64,000 nt of DNA, taken from Lycorma delicatula. Taxonomy: Eukaryota; Arthropoda; Insecta; Hemiptera; Fulgoridae. Where the stretch lies: positions 306,856,147-306,920,146 of the forward strand of contig NC_134455.1 of assembly GCF_047948215.1 (NCBI RefSeq). Direction: 5' to 3'. Shown here piece after piece: positions 21,146-33,050 of the stretch. The position numbers and the translations under genes were made by a program. Within the stretch, counting starts at the first letter, position 1. The number at the start of each line of letters is the position of its first letter. A model generated the notes under the pieces. It did no database searches and was not told the DNA's origin. It saw nothing but the letters and a program-made list of their open reading frames with translations.

Positions 21146-22400
21146 ACAACCTCAATTTGAGGTTATATTCACTTTGTATTGGTGTATTTTTCTATGCGCT
21201 CATGCAGTGAATCACAATGGTGAGAGTTAAAACTTTAAGCTTGTGTATAGAATCTACTTGTTATTTTCAATTATTTCACAAATTATGGTTATAATTACTT
21301 TTCTTATAAACAGAAAATATATTTTTATATTAAATTTAAAAAAAATATACCTCTTAGTTTCCTCATTTAATTTTATGTTTAGTATATTTCTTTCGTAAAA
21401 ATTAAACAAAATAAAATAATGAAAAGTCAGCCTTCTAGTACACAAATTTGTTATAATTCAAATACCGTAATAATTGAATCACCATATACAATATTATTTG
21501 AATAAACAATTGATACATCTTTTAATTCTTTACATATAAATTATTATAATTAATAGTTCATTTATAATTATTACTATTACAGGTATTACATATACATGCA
21601 ATTATTTTATTAATAAAATAACTTTTATTACAGTTCGAAGCTTTTAATTTACTTGAGTACATGGATGTACTCAAATAAATTATTTTACATTAGAAATAAC
21701 TAAATAAAAAACTCATAATAATTATCAAAATAATTTTTAATTGAGAATATATCATGAGACATCAATAATGAATGAGAAATAATGTGCTACTTATAAGTTA
21801 CAACAAAAGCAAGGAATGTAAACAGTTTAAAAAACTTATTTTTTTTTAATATTACTGAACTAAGTATTAGAAACAAAACTTAATTACTGGAATATCTTTA
21901 ATACTGAATAATGGATGAAATAATACAAGAAATAATAGATGGTATATATGACATGATTGTTCAGCATATTTTTCTTAAAAAATAGTTTATAAACTAAACA
22001 AGTCTAGACTATCATAGTCTAGTCTGCTGTGACTATCATACTAGTATTGCCATTCAATACAGTACCGACTTTAACAATATCACATAAGAAAGAATATGTA
22101 ACATATTTATCAAGGAATAAAGAATTTGATTGTTTCATGTTTTAACTTTTTCTTAAATAATTAAATGACTGACTGAAATAAATTTGATAAAATACTGTTT
22201 ACTGCTGTTTCTCTTAAATAATGTGTAATGAACAAGTTGAAAACTGGCTATCTTCTAAAATAATAATAAACTATGTAAATCTTACTACAATTAGTATTCA
22301 TTTAACTACTATAATATAGTATATGGATATAATGTTTAGGATCGGACTTTTTAACTCTTCTCCAAAATAACAACTTCAACAAAAGTCAGATTGAGCTTCC
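21146..22400. other. AT-rich gene desert
   Basis: The string agtctagactatcatagtct at about 22002-22021 includes a short inverted repeat. No gene is seen. Confidence 0.5.
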
Positions 22401-22439
22401 CAATGTGCGTCTGGATATATCCAGAAAAAATATAAGAAA

Positions 22440-25400
22440 TTTGTCCTGATGAACTAAATCAAAAACACAATTTGTCCGATAAAACAAACTTCAGAATTTC
22501 ATCTATCATCAAGTCATAACCCGCTATCATCTCATTTGATCACATCTAAAGTTGTACCTCAGGCCTAGTCCCACCTCAAGTGATCCCTTGACAGTCAACC
22601 ATGAAAGGTCTTTTAAGGAAAATTCCACCGGTTGAACCAAACAACACTAGAATTCAGAGAAGGCAGCACTCAGATACAGTGAGATGGCACTTAGAAGATA
22701 AGATGTGATTGGAAGCACTGGAATGCCTTAACACCGCACAAATGAACAAGAACAATACAAAATCCAAGATCAAACCAAAGCAAATCACCTACATTTCCAC
22801 ACACAATGTAAACTCACTCAAGCAGACTGGCAAATTAAAAATAATAACTGAAGAATGGACCAACACAAAATTCTTATCATGGACTGCACGAAATATGAAA
22901 CACCAAAGATGCCATGGAATATCAAGGAACTAGGTTTTACAAAGGTAAACCAGCGAAGAGAGTGTTGGTGAAAAATGTACCACAGTTTGGAACAGGTTTT
23001 TTGGTCAGCCTCAAAATAAACTTCGTACAAGAATTCATGTCACAATCTCCAAGAATCTCAATACTCACCCTAAAATCTACACCATAATAAACACCCATGC
23101 CCCCACTAATAATAAAAACAAATCTCCAAAAGACCATAAAGTTCTGGGACCTACTTTATCAGACCATAAATATCCCCAAAAATCACATTAACAACTAAGC
23201 CGAGATTTCAACACACAACTAGGCAGAGAAAGATACCATGACAGAATCAGAAAATGGCCCGTCCAAACAAGAACAAATTTAAACTAACAGAGATTCATTG
23301 AACTCTGCAGATCCAAAACCTAATCTCAAAATCCACATATTTCAAGATGAAACCTCAAAAACTCAAAACCTGGAAACTTACCCTGACTACACTACAGGAG
23401 AATGGCAACTAGATCATGTTTTCATGAAAAAACACCACCACAAAGAGATCTAAAACATAAAAGTCTTCCGAGGAGTAGACACAGGTTCAGATCACTATGT
23501 AGTTAAAATTAGAATTAAATTCATTCCCCAAAGGAAGCAACAAAACCAGGCACCTACAACTAAAAAGAAAAATAGACCCTATCCAACTAATCAAGAATGA
23601 AAATTACTGAAAAAATAACAATCATAAATAAACTTGAAGACCTAGTCAAGAACATTAAACAAATCACACAAGAATTGACCCCAATAAACGCATTATTGGT
23701 GGAACAGCGAATGTGTTGAAACAGTGGAAAGAGACATCAAGGATGGCTATTACACCAATCCCAAAAATCAGACACATTCTTCCAAAATCTAGTAAAACAA
23801 AAAAGAAACCACTCAAATCCTAAAAAACATAAAAAGACAACACCATAAGGACACACTGAAATCAACAGAAGAAGAATTTTAAAAAATGCAGTTGAGAGAC
23901 TACCACAAATCTTTAAAAAAATTATGAAACCCAACCCAACCCTACTAATGAAGGATGAAAACCATAATCTGGCTCATAATAATAAAGACAATGCGGAAAT
24001 TCTAGCTAAATATTTCAACAAACTCCTAAATTGCGAAGAACTGACAGAACTCCTAAACTTCAATAACCAGCACCCCAATAACACCACCAGAAAACATCAA
24101 CCCTCCCACAATAAATGAAGTGTACCAAGTACTAGGTGAGATGAATAATTACAAAGTGGCAGAAGAAGATCAGACCTTTGTGCAGATCTGGAAACGTGCA
24201 GGAAGAGCAGCAAGAATCGACTTCATCAACAGTTTGTCAACATCTGAATTAAAGAAGAACTACCAGAACACTAGACAGCCCTCATCCACCCGCTACACAA
24301 AAAAGGAGATAAAACAAGACTCTAACAACTACAGGGAAATATCGCTCCTAGTCACAACATACTAAATTATTTCAAGAATCATCCTCAAAAGGATTGGTTT
24401 ACAACTCGAGAAAGAACCAGGAGAATACCAGGGAGGTTTCAGAACCTGGAGGAGCTGTCCAGAACAGATCGAGTCTCAAGCTAACAATGGATTACAACAA
24501 GAAAAGAAGCAGAGACATGTGATAATGTTTGTAAACTTAAAGAAAACATATAATTCTGACCAAAGAAAATTCCTTCTAAAAATTCTTTATCACCTTGAAC
24601 TAAATCCCAAATTAATAAACATGATAAAACTCACATTCAAAAACACTAAATCAAAAGTGAAACTCAGAGGTGAACACTTGGAACAATTTGAGATTAAAAC
24701 ACTACTGCACCATGGCTCTCACTGCTACTACCGCCTGTGCTCTAGAAATGGTGATGAGGCAATGGCTCATTCCATTTTACAATTTTCATGAAGTTCTAAT
24801 ATCTGTGTTATAGATTTGTCTATGCATTTGCTAGTAGTGCCAAGTTATTGGCGAAACCAAGGCATTTCGTTTTGTTGGCTTAATTTTATTTTCGGGGGGG
24901 CATTATTTTAACTGCCCTCAAAATTCATTTGAAAAGATATAAAAGTAAACATAAACAGTAATAAAGTTAAAATAGTAACCCAATTTAAATACCTCAAATA
25001 AATAATAACACAACACCTAAATAAAAACAAAAAATCTAGCTAAAGCATTAAAGTTAACCTAGTACACCTACAGTAAAAAAGTCTATCCATAAATGCACAA
25101 ATAAGACAACACATTTATACGACTGGAAGCCATACATGCAGTAGAAACACTCTTCCACTGCAATGAACAATCAAAACACCGACAAATTCCAGAAAATAGA
25201 AAGAACTTGCATAAACAAAAAGTACCAGAAAGATGGGTAGTGGTGGACCGTGTCCAAAAAGTTAGAACCCATCACTGAAATCATGTATAAGAGGAGGATA
25301 GGATTTTTTAGACACATCATGAGGATGCAAGATTTGAGACTTCTGAAACAGCTGGTAAAGTACAATCTGGACTTGTAAAACAGCAAAGCAGGATGTACAT

Positions 25401-25660
25401 GGGATCAGAGAAATAAGAGAGGAACTGAAGGCGATTGGTCTTAGACCAGATGACATCACAGGCAAGATAAAATCAAACAAAAACACTTGCTCCATACTCA
25501 CAAGAAAGAAACTCACAACACAAACATTTTCAACACCAAAAAATTCGCGCAAATTGGAACATATGAAAAAAAAATACTGGAAGGATCACAAGGCCCAAAC
25601 AGGCCCTTTGAAGAGATTTAGATAATGGACTTACTACAGTGATCCTATGCAGTCATAAAA
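22440..25660 (+). pseudogene. Degenerate LINE with endonuclease and reverse transcriptase remnants (RTE/Jockey-type)
   Basis: An apurinic-endonuclease-like start (YISTHNVNSLKQTGKLKIIT) is encoded at about 22785-22850. It is followed by KNVPQFGTGF, NTHAPTNN, QLGRERYHD and DHYVVKIRIKF segments in shifting frames. The RT starts near 24120: NYREISLLVTTY, GEYQGGFRTWRSCPEQI and VIMFVNLKKTYNSDQRKFLL. The last corresponds to the palm A motif (F-x-D-x-x-K-A-Y-D) with the Asp replaced by Asn. The YADD-containing region is lost, replaced by about 110 bp of unrelated sequence (24790-24900). C-terminal pieces continue to about 25560. It is dead with dozens of stops; clade assignment is tentative. Confidence 0.7.
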
Positions 25661-26089
25661 GATGACCAAAAAATAATATAAGATATAAAATATTTTATTA
25701 TTATTGCTTTAATACTACTACTTATGTAAGTAAAAATATTTACAAAAAATACTTGTGAGGGTGTATATAAATAATACTTGTGCTGGAATTATTTAATACA
25801 TACATTTCTTTTAAATTCTATTTAAAAGAAATATAGATTTAAAGTAACTGCCTTTATTCGAATTTGCCCTATCCCTAAATTCATCATAATGTTCATATTA
25901 GATTTAGCTGTTTCACTATTCCAAATGAAGTCTTTTCAGCATTTTGTTCATTCTTTATGCCGTCCAATTGCATGATTATTATGCCTCTTAAAATTCTTAA
26001 CAATTAACTTTTCAGATATTTTATCCCGTGAAATGGTTTCCACCCTGAGAGGCAAACTTTATCTGTGAGGTAAATTGTAGTAGGTATTC
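25661..26089. other. AT-rich spacer between two LINEs
   Basis: No gene is seen. The ataaaagatgaccaaaaaat string at its left edge may be the 3' tail of the preceding LINE. Confidence 0.4.
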
Positions 26090-26101
26090 ATTATTTAATC
26101 A

Positions 26102-26700
26102 ATGAAAGGTGTGGTTACGAGCGAGGAAGCAAATAATGTTATATCACTTCGTAAGGGTCACAACGAGGAGCTTTATGTGAGGATCCAGGGGGCTAAAAAC
26201 TCAGAAGAATTTACGTCGGTTCTCAGAGACAAGGCTGCCGACTTGCATGTGGATTTGAGAAGTAGAGCTAGCAGAAGAACAGTTGTTCATCTTCGTGATG
26301 TTGAGTTTGACACCTCAGAGGAGGAGGTGGAGGCAGCGATAGCAAACAGGATTGGCCCAAACGAGGAATTTAAAATTTCTTCGTTCAGAAGGGGCTATGG
26401 TGAAACAAGAAATCTAACGGTTATCACCTCCTATAGGGCCACTTGCAAGATTGTAGAGCAAAAGCTCAGGATTGGTTGGATAAGTTGCAGGGCCTACATT
26501 CGCGAGGACGATGACAGGTGTTATCGGTGTTGAGATTCTGGCCATAGAAGGCAAGACTGCAAGGGTCCCGACAGGATGGAGCTTTGTTTCAATTGCGGCG
26601 GTAGAGGGCACAAAATTGTGGATTGCCAAGAGCCAAAACAATGTTTAGATTGTGGTAGCAAGGAGCATCGCACTGGGGTGTGGCAATGTAGCACAACGAA
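26102..26700 (+). pseudogene. R1-like LINE ORF1 (Gag-like) with zinc knuckles
   Basis: ORF1 proteins of R1-clade LINEs bind RNA through CCHC knuckles. The frame from the ATG at 26102 is open for 143 codons (KGHNEELYVRIQGAKNSEEF, then LRSRASRRTVVHLRDVEFD and RIGPNEEFKISSFRRGYGET). It stops inside the first knuckle (CYRC then TGA at 26531-26533). Past that stop the same frame shows GHRRQDC, a second knuckle CFNCGGRGHKIVDC and a third, CLDCGSKEHRTGVWQC. So one nonsense change separates an otherwise intact Gag-like C-terminus. GC content is well above the flanks. The 5' end of the ORF is probably truncated. Confidence 0.8.
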
Positions 26701-26718
26701 ACATAATTAGAACTATGC

Positions 26719-27372
26719 TTGTCAATACTAATAGAAGCTCTGTCACACGACCAGATCAGCAGAGTAGTTTTGGAGAGGAACGTTTATTTCCTGGTGGTAA
26801 CTGAACCAAACAAATACGAGGTTGCTAAGGCCGGATGGACCGCTGATATGGTAGGGGATGTGGCATTCAAAGATGTAAGCCACAGGATAGCGTGGAGGCT
26901 CAGGTTCAGGAGTAGAGGCGTGATTGCCATGGAGACAGCGACGGCCTTGTTTGTGGGTGTATATGTGTTGCCCAACATCGATATTATGGAATACACGAGA
27001 TTCATGGATCACCTACAAGGAGCAGTGATAAATTCACCTAAAAGAATAGTGATGTTGGGCGACTTCAATAGCAAGTCGGTTGTGGCCGGTAGTCGACATA
27101 CTAATAGGAGAGGTCAGATTTTCACGGATCTTACGGAGGCTATCGGCTGTCATTGCATAAACGACTCTACACCCAAGTACGTGGCAAGAGGCCATGAGAC
27201 GGTACTCGATCTGGCAATACTGGATTGTAGGTGGAGGAGGGAACAGTATTGTTGGAGGGTGCTGACGGAGGATGTTTCAAGTGACCATTGCGCTTCGTTG
27301 TTGGACCTGAGTGATGTGGATTTTCGGACTCAGGATTATGCCCCCCTACACGGTTTAACAAGGAACAAATAA
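26719..27372 (+). pseudogene. R1-like LINE endonuclease domain
   Basis: A 217-codon open frame directly follows ORF1. It encodes an apurinic-type endonuclease that would nick target DNA for retrotransposition. Visible motifs are VVTEPNK (equivalent of the catalytic Glu strand), GVYVLPN, VMLGDFNSK (Asp/Asn of the active site), HETVLDLAI and VSSDHCASLLDLS (terminal SDH catalytic His). The core motifs look intact, making this the best-preserved transposon domain in the window. It ends in a TAA, and the following ORF2 part is in other frames. Confidence 0.8.
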
Positions 27373-27374
27373 AC

Positions 27375-27945
27375 TTGATAGTTAGAAAGACAGCAGACAG
27401 ATTGCAGAATATTCAGCATCAAACACCGGAAGCCTTAGCAAATATCATAAAGCAGGAAATTGAAAGAGTTGCTGGGAACACAACAAGGAACCGCGTCGTA
27501 TACTGGTGGACTACTGAGATAGAGAGCTTAAACATTGCAAACGCTTCGGAGAAAGAAGCAACGGCTTCTGAAGAGCGGTAACGAGGGCTACAACGACATG
27601 GCAAAGCAATACATTGAAGCGAGAAAGTCCCTCAATAAGGCTATTAAAAAGAGCAAAAGGGATTGCTGGTTTAAGCTATGCGAGGAACTAGATAGCGACC
27701 CTTGGGGACAAGCCTACTGCATTGTAACAAAAAAGTTTGGTAGACGTCTACCGGTCCTCGCGAAGGCCGAAGCTGAGAGTGAGATAGAGAAGTTATTCCC
27801 ACGAATAGCACCAGAAGAGAGAACATTAAGGATATGTGAAAGCTGAAGATTTACTTTGGACGAGCTAAGTCAGTGACGAGGAGTATAGCCGACAAAAAGA
27901 GTCCAGGACCAGATAAGAACCCAGCGGCGGTCATTAAGGGACTAA
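27375..27945 (+). pseudogene. R1-like LINE linker to RT start, truncated
   Basis: Shifted frames encode the segment between endonuclease and RT: YWWTTEIESLNIANASEKEA, AKQYIEARKSLNKAIKKSKR, DCWFKLCEELDSDPWGQAYC and IVTKKFGRRLP. These are followed by TLDELS and KSPGPDKNPAAVIKGLI in another frame. The series stops abruptly at about 27945, where a different LINE begins; R1-type palm motifs never appear. Confidence 0.75.
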
Positions 27946-28860
27946 TCCACAAAGTCCGACAAGGATGTTTCCCTATCCCCGTTGCTTTTTAATCTTTACA
28001 CGGAACTAGCAGTTAATGATGTTAAAGAACAATTTAGTTTCGGAGTAACAATACAAGGTGAAAAGATAAAGATGCTACGATTTGCTGATGATATAGTAAT
28101 TCTAGCTGAGAGTAAAAAGGATTTAGAAGAAACAATGAATGGCATAGATGGAAGTCCTATGCAAGAACTATCGCATGAAAATAAACAAGAACAAAAGTAA
28201 TGAAATGTAGTAGAAATAACAAAGATGGACCACTGAATATGAAAATAGGAGAAGAAAAGATTATGGAGGTAGAAGAATTTTGTTATTTGGGAAGTAGAAT
28301 TACTAAAGATGGACGAAGCAGGAGCGATATAAAATGCCGAATAGCACAAGCGAAACGAGCCTTCAGTTAGAAATATAATTTGTTTACATCAAAAACTAAT
28401 TTAAATATCAGGAAAAGATTTTTGAAAGTATATGTTTGGAGTGTTGCTTTATATGGAAGTGAAACTTGGATAATCAGAGTATCTGAGAAGAAAAGATTAG
28501 AAGCTTTTGAAATGTGGTGCTACAGGATAATGTTAAAAATCAGATGGGTGGGTAAAGTGACAAATGAAGAGGTGTTGCGGCAAATAGATGAAGAAAGAAG
28601 CATTTGGAAAAATATAGCTAAAAGAAGAGACAGACTTATGGGCCACATACTAAGGCATCCTGGAATAGTCGCTTTAGTATTGGAAGGACAGGTAGTAGGA
28701 AAAAATTGTGTAGGCAAGCCACGTTTGGAATATGTAAAACAAATTGTTAGGAATGTAGGATGTAGGGGGTATACCGAAATGAAACGACTAGCACTAAATA
28801 GGGAATCTTGGAGAGCTGCATCAAACCAGTCAAATGACTGAAGACAAAAAAAAACATTTA
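27946..28860 (+). pseudogene. Different LINE: 3' half of reverse transcriptase to 3' end
   Basis: The segment begins with KVRQGC-type sequence, the RQG motif before the palm, then LFNLYTELAVNDVKE. Next is MLRFADDIVILAESKKDLEE, where FADD is the catalytic palm-C motif and is intact. After a frame change come VEEFCYLGSRITKDGRSRSD and the 153-codon frame 28380-28841, with VALYGSETWIIRVSEKKRLE, RDRLMGHILRHPG and LNRESWRAASNQSND. This wording is typical of a dispersed LINE group (RTE/Jockey-like; clade uncertain) and unlike R1. It ends with gaagacaaaaaaaaac at about 28842-28856. It is 5'-truncated exactly where the R1-like element stops. Confidence 0.8.
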
Positions 28861-29105
28861 AGCTTAAAACTCTAGATTTAGAATATATTTCTTGCATGAT
28901 TCATATTGTAAACCCAATTATCAATTACAGGAAAAAAAGAAGCCAATTCTCCAACCAGTGGGTGGAAAGAAGCACTTTTATGAATTATTCAGAGTACTTA
29001 CTCTAAACAAAGGTAATAGATTATTGTTTTACACACCACATACAAAATATTTTCTCTTTCCCTCCTAAATGTAGATTGCAATCTGTTCAACTAGTGAATG
29101 ATAAG
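28861..29105. other. Unassigned AT-rich spacer
   Basis: No gene is recognised. gccaattctccaaccagtgg lies in it. Confidence 0.4.
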
Positions 29106-29109
29106 CAAT

Positions 29110-29310
29110 CCCCCATGGACCAATGAGATGAGATGATATATGTGACATGTAAATGAGGTGTAGTCTTGTACAGACTCAGCCTGATCATTCCTGAGAAGTG
29201 TGCCACTATCCATCAGATCTATATAAAAGCAACTAACTTTTACTAGGATTTGAAACTCAGAAACCTTCGACTTCTGAAATCAGCTGTTAAACAGTTATGA
29301 TGAGAACTAC
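29110..29310 (-). mobile_element. tRNA-SINE, same family as 605-860
   Basis: On the minus strand, head CAGCTGATTTCAGAAGTCGA and box-B-like GAGTTTCAAATCC are followed by AGGAATGATCAGGCTGAG and GTACAAGACTACACCTCATT, matching the SINE near 700. The shared 3' tail segment is replaced or lost near 29110. Confidence 0.65.
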
Positions 29311-30034
29311 TACAGAAGCCCAAATATTAAAAATACATTAAAGACATTTTAAAACCAATTTTAAGTAGTTATTTAGAAGCTGTTGATAAAGCCAATCTTA
29401 GTGTGGGTTTCTCAAGACTGCAGCATAAATTTGTGTTTCTGATCCATTCTTTTCTGCATTTGGTAGTATGACTGATCAGAATTTTATTATATTTATTTTA
29501 TTTTTAAATAAAAGCATAACTAAATAGTGTTTAATATATTTATAAAAGTCTATAAATCACATGAAAAATATTTAGAACTATGTTTTTTTTTAGATTTATA
29601 AAAATTTATTTAAATACGTGTTTTTAACTTACATATTAAATTTGCTCTAAAATAAAATGTCTTATACTAACAATAAAATTTAATTACAAGTGTATATATA
29701 TTATATATATATATATGATTATAAATATTTGATGTTAACGTATTAAACCTGACTTCACACAAAAATATATCTTTTTTTAATAATTATTCCTTAATTATTA
29801 TTGTTTATTAGTACTTAAACAATCAAAATAATAAATAAATAAGATTTTATTAAATATAAAGCATCTGTGATTAGGATAAGTAATTATATTTTTTTTTATC
29901 ATTCTTTGCTAGAGATTAGATAAAAACTTATTTCTTCATATATTCAATACAATGACCATGTTTTAAGAAAGTAATAAAATTACAAAATGGATGATAATTA
30001 TACAACAAGATATAATATTACTACATCTTTTCTT
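29311..30034. other. AT-rich sequence with TA microsatellite
   Basis: It contains an interrupted TA run at about 29693-29717 and otherwise no recognisable features. Confidence 0.5.
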
Positions 30035-30379
30035 TTTATTTAATATCTGTATACATTAATTTAACTAAAACTAATAATTTAGCTGTGATAACATAACTGA
30101 TTTACTACTGTCTTTAAATGAATATAAAAATTTAATTTACATAACTGTTCCTTTATGCATTTTTTCCATCAAACTAATGTATACAGGTGAGAGGGAATAT
30201 ACATTTATGTTATATAAATATTTACTATTTATAAGTTAAAAGAAGCATAATTTTCTGAGCTGATAAATAATACTGCAATGATTATAAACTATTACAAACA
30301 CTTACCTTTTAAACTAAATTTAAAATAAAGTAATATTTAAAAAAACAACAAAAAACTAACACTTGTTTTTGATTACAGT
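30035..30379 (-). other. Probable 3' UTR of the minus-strand host gene
   Basis: This stretch lies immediately downstream (minus sense) of the stop codon at 30380-30382. The first AATAAA in minus sense is at 30035-30040, suggesting a 3' UTR of roughly 340-360 nt if that signal is used. The assignment depends on the exon call. Confidence 0.4.
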
Positions 30380-30448
30380 CTAATATCTGTGTATTTTACC
30401 ATACAATTTGTCATATACAGCTCTTTTACCTTCAAGCCAAACCTTGAT
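30380..30448 (-). CDS. Candidate 3'-terminal coding exon of a host gene
   Basis: In minus sense, a run rich in T and A (TTTAAATTTATATTTTACAG) forms a good splice acceptor ending at 30449. It is followed by 22 codons and a TAG: IKVWLEGKRAVYDKLYGKIH, then RY. The residue mix is basic and aromatic with normal codon diversity. That contrasts with surrounding DNA, where frames are Asn/Lys/Ile-rich. I do not recognise the protein. The start is set by the acceptor, and the reading phase by the only open frame. It could be a chance match, but acceptor, frame, stop and downstream AATAAA all agree. Confidence 0.5.
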   Translation of the reverse strand: MKVWLEGKRAVYDKLYGKIHRY

Positions 30449-31132
30449 CTGTAAAATATAAATTTAAAAGACATGTTAATAAGTGGTCTTAACATTCATT
30501 AATTATTTCAGAAAAATCAGTCTTGTTACTTTTTTAAACACTAAAAAAATGTAGAGATTCACTTATGTAAAATATAAAAGGATTCATAATTCAGGGTATA
30601 ATTCATAATAGTGGTAGGGGTTCCTGCAGTATGTACATGTCAAGGCACAATGGAGATTTTGAAAAATGTTTACTCACAGTACTCGATTCTTATATTTAGT
30701 ATAACTGGCATTTCCTCTACCAGGTACAGTGATTACTCTGGCATTAACGTGTATTTGTGATTGCTACTTCTTTCTATTCCAAGAAACGTATATACAATGT
30801 ATTTTTCTATGCAGCTTGCTGATCTTAAATCAGTAATTTAAATTTAATATTAATTTTAGTATGAACAGGCTAAGAAGCTATCAAGCTGTATTCTTTGTTA
30901 GTCAGTTGGCTAAATGAAATTAACTAAAATTCTTCAGAAGATGGTACTGTGTACTGAAATAGTTGTGATTTTTAAAATTAATTTTGTGAAAATCAAAATA
31001 TATATTTTTTTCACTTTTTTTGTTATGCTGGATCAAGTAAACACTTCATCCATCAATTAAATAAAATTATCCTGCATAAGTTTAAGCTTTTTTTTATGAC
31101 TTTATGGTGCATTTATATTTTGTGATTCTATG
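30449..31132. other. AT-rich sequence, intron candidate
   Basis: This lies upstream (minus sense) of the candidate exon. No further exon is seen. The tagtgtttga-type end of the next element starts at 31133. Confidence 0.4.
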
Positions 31133-31279
31133 TAGTCCAGTGTTTGACAGTAGAAATAGAGTATTACCTCAGAATTCTTTTGGACAACATCGATTTTCAT
31201 GAAAATTTGTAATTAAGCTTATCTAACCCTCTGCTTCAAAAGTTATATGTTTCATAGATTGAAATCATGTTTAAATATG

Positions 31280-31750
31280 TGGAATATAATTTATAATGTT
31301 TTACTACATTTCAACCCTTAGAAACCTCCCCTTATAATGAAATTTAAAGGAAATTAGTTTTCAACAGTTTAAAATGTTTAAATGGTGCATTTATAATGAA
31401 TTAAAATCCCTTTACTGTTAATAATATAATTTATAATTTACTGCAATGTTTCAATCCTTAATAACTATCCCTTATAAAAAAAATTGTTAAAATTATAAAT
31501 GCAATTGTTTTGTAGCTCAAAATAATTTAATTGTCTAGAATAAACATTGTTCCATATTCTGAAACATAATTTATGAAGTGTTACAACATTACAACCCTTA
31601 AAATCTACTCTAACAACAAAAAAAAACTTAGTTTTTCGACAGCTTAAAATGTTTCAATGATGCATTTACAGTGAATTATTAACTTTTTATAGCTGTTAAT
31701 GTAATTTATAATTTATTGCAATGTCCCAAATCTTACAAACCAGCTTCATG
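31280..31750. repeat. Four degenerate ~135-bp tandem subrepeats
   Basis: Units begin with ataatttataatgttttact or a variant near 31287, 31427, 31565 and 31694 (periods about 140, 138 and 129). Each then has a form of 'caatgtttcaatcctta' and 'aacc...cccttat', and units share aacagtttaaaatgttt and gtgcatttataatgaatta. Divergence is high. Confidence 0.7.
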
Positions 31751-31899
31751 ATTAAAATTAACAATCATGTTTACTTATTAAAGAAACTTTATAACCAAAG
31801 CTTAGTAATTTGTTTTATACTATCTATTTCTTTGTTTAATTTACTTTTATTTTTATTATATTGTGGGTAATTAATTACTCTATTATAATAATTTTAAAA

Positions 31900-33050
31900 T
31901 TACTTTTGAAACTGACAAACAGAAAAATAAATTTTCTAGATGTTCATATCAAAATTAACAAAAATAATCAATTTATAATGACAGTATACAGGAAACCCAC
32001 AACCAATAAAACTACAATACATAGGAATTCAAATCATCCGTGGTCACACAGAATTAGTACATATACACACAAGGTTAATAGAGCAATTAATTAAACATAA
32101 TATAATAAAAATAAAAAGTAAATTAAACAAGGAAATAGATATTATAAAACAAATTACTAAACCATAATGTGTATAATGTTTCTTCTTTAATTGATAATAT
32201 ATACAAAAAAAGTTCAAAAATTAATAATACTATGACTCTATTCCTATAAATGATACACAAAAAATTGACAATGTATATTTAAAATATTTATATACTGATA
32301 ATGTTGTTAAAAATATAACTAATATTTATGATATTAAGTAAATTTAAACCAGCATACAAGACAAACAATCATATAATAAAATATTTAAAAAATAACATTC
32401 ACACTGAATTATATATAATGCATGCACAATTTACTCATATAAAATAAAGTGTAATGATTGTGACCATATATTTACAGGCAAAACTAATATGTCTTTTAAA
32501 ACTACATTTTTATAACACATTAGAAATGATAAAAATGGTAAATTGGATTTATCTAATGTTGCTGACCACCTTATTAATAACAAACACACTGTAACTGATA
32601 TTCGGACAAATTTGAAAATAGTGGAAATCAAGAAATTTAATTTAAATACTAATAGTAAAAGTTTGGACATTTTCGAGAGAGTTTATTTATATAAATACAA
32701 AAGAATTTCCAACTTGATCAACTTTCAGACAGAATATGAAGATATAAAAACAGCAACAGATGGCAGCATGTTTTTAGATAAAGATAGATATAATCGTAAT
32801 GTATATAAATAATTTAATTCAAATCCACTCAGTAATGTAACATTGGCTGGCCAGGTTATATAGTATACATTTTATTTAAAATTATACAATTTATTTTAAA
32901 TTTAATTGACTTCATATGCTTTAGTATATATGACTGTAATTTTAATTTAAAAATTTTTATGTTTGATATGTGATTTTATATAAATATCTTGTATACAACT
33001 GATGATGCGGGATCTCACAAAAGTGCTTTTGGAATAAAAAAATAAGGTAA
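31900..33050 (+). pseudogene. Penelope-like retroelement: RT C-terminus and GIY-YIG endonuclease
   Basis: Penelope elements encode a telomerase-related RT fused to a GIY-YIG endonuclease. The plus frame has NRKINFLDVHIKINKNNQF and MTVYRKPTTNKTTIHRNSNH with P, the RT's C-terminal 'FLD...YRKPT' signature, at about 31915-32040. Next, at 32440-32810, are CNDCDHIFTGKTNMSFKTTF (GIY-YIG-side motif) and DHLINNKHTVTDIRTNLKIV, ending at a TAA at about 32810. The 3' end near 33000 (gatgatgcgggatctcacaa) resembles Penelope 3' sequence. The RT catalytic core is missing; a stop interrupts the endonuclease. Confidence 0.75.

Noticed and set aside
28520..28897. 125-codon minus frame
   Set aside because: It is the antisense shadow of the LINE C-terminal frame 28380-28841, which has clear homology.
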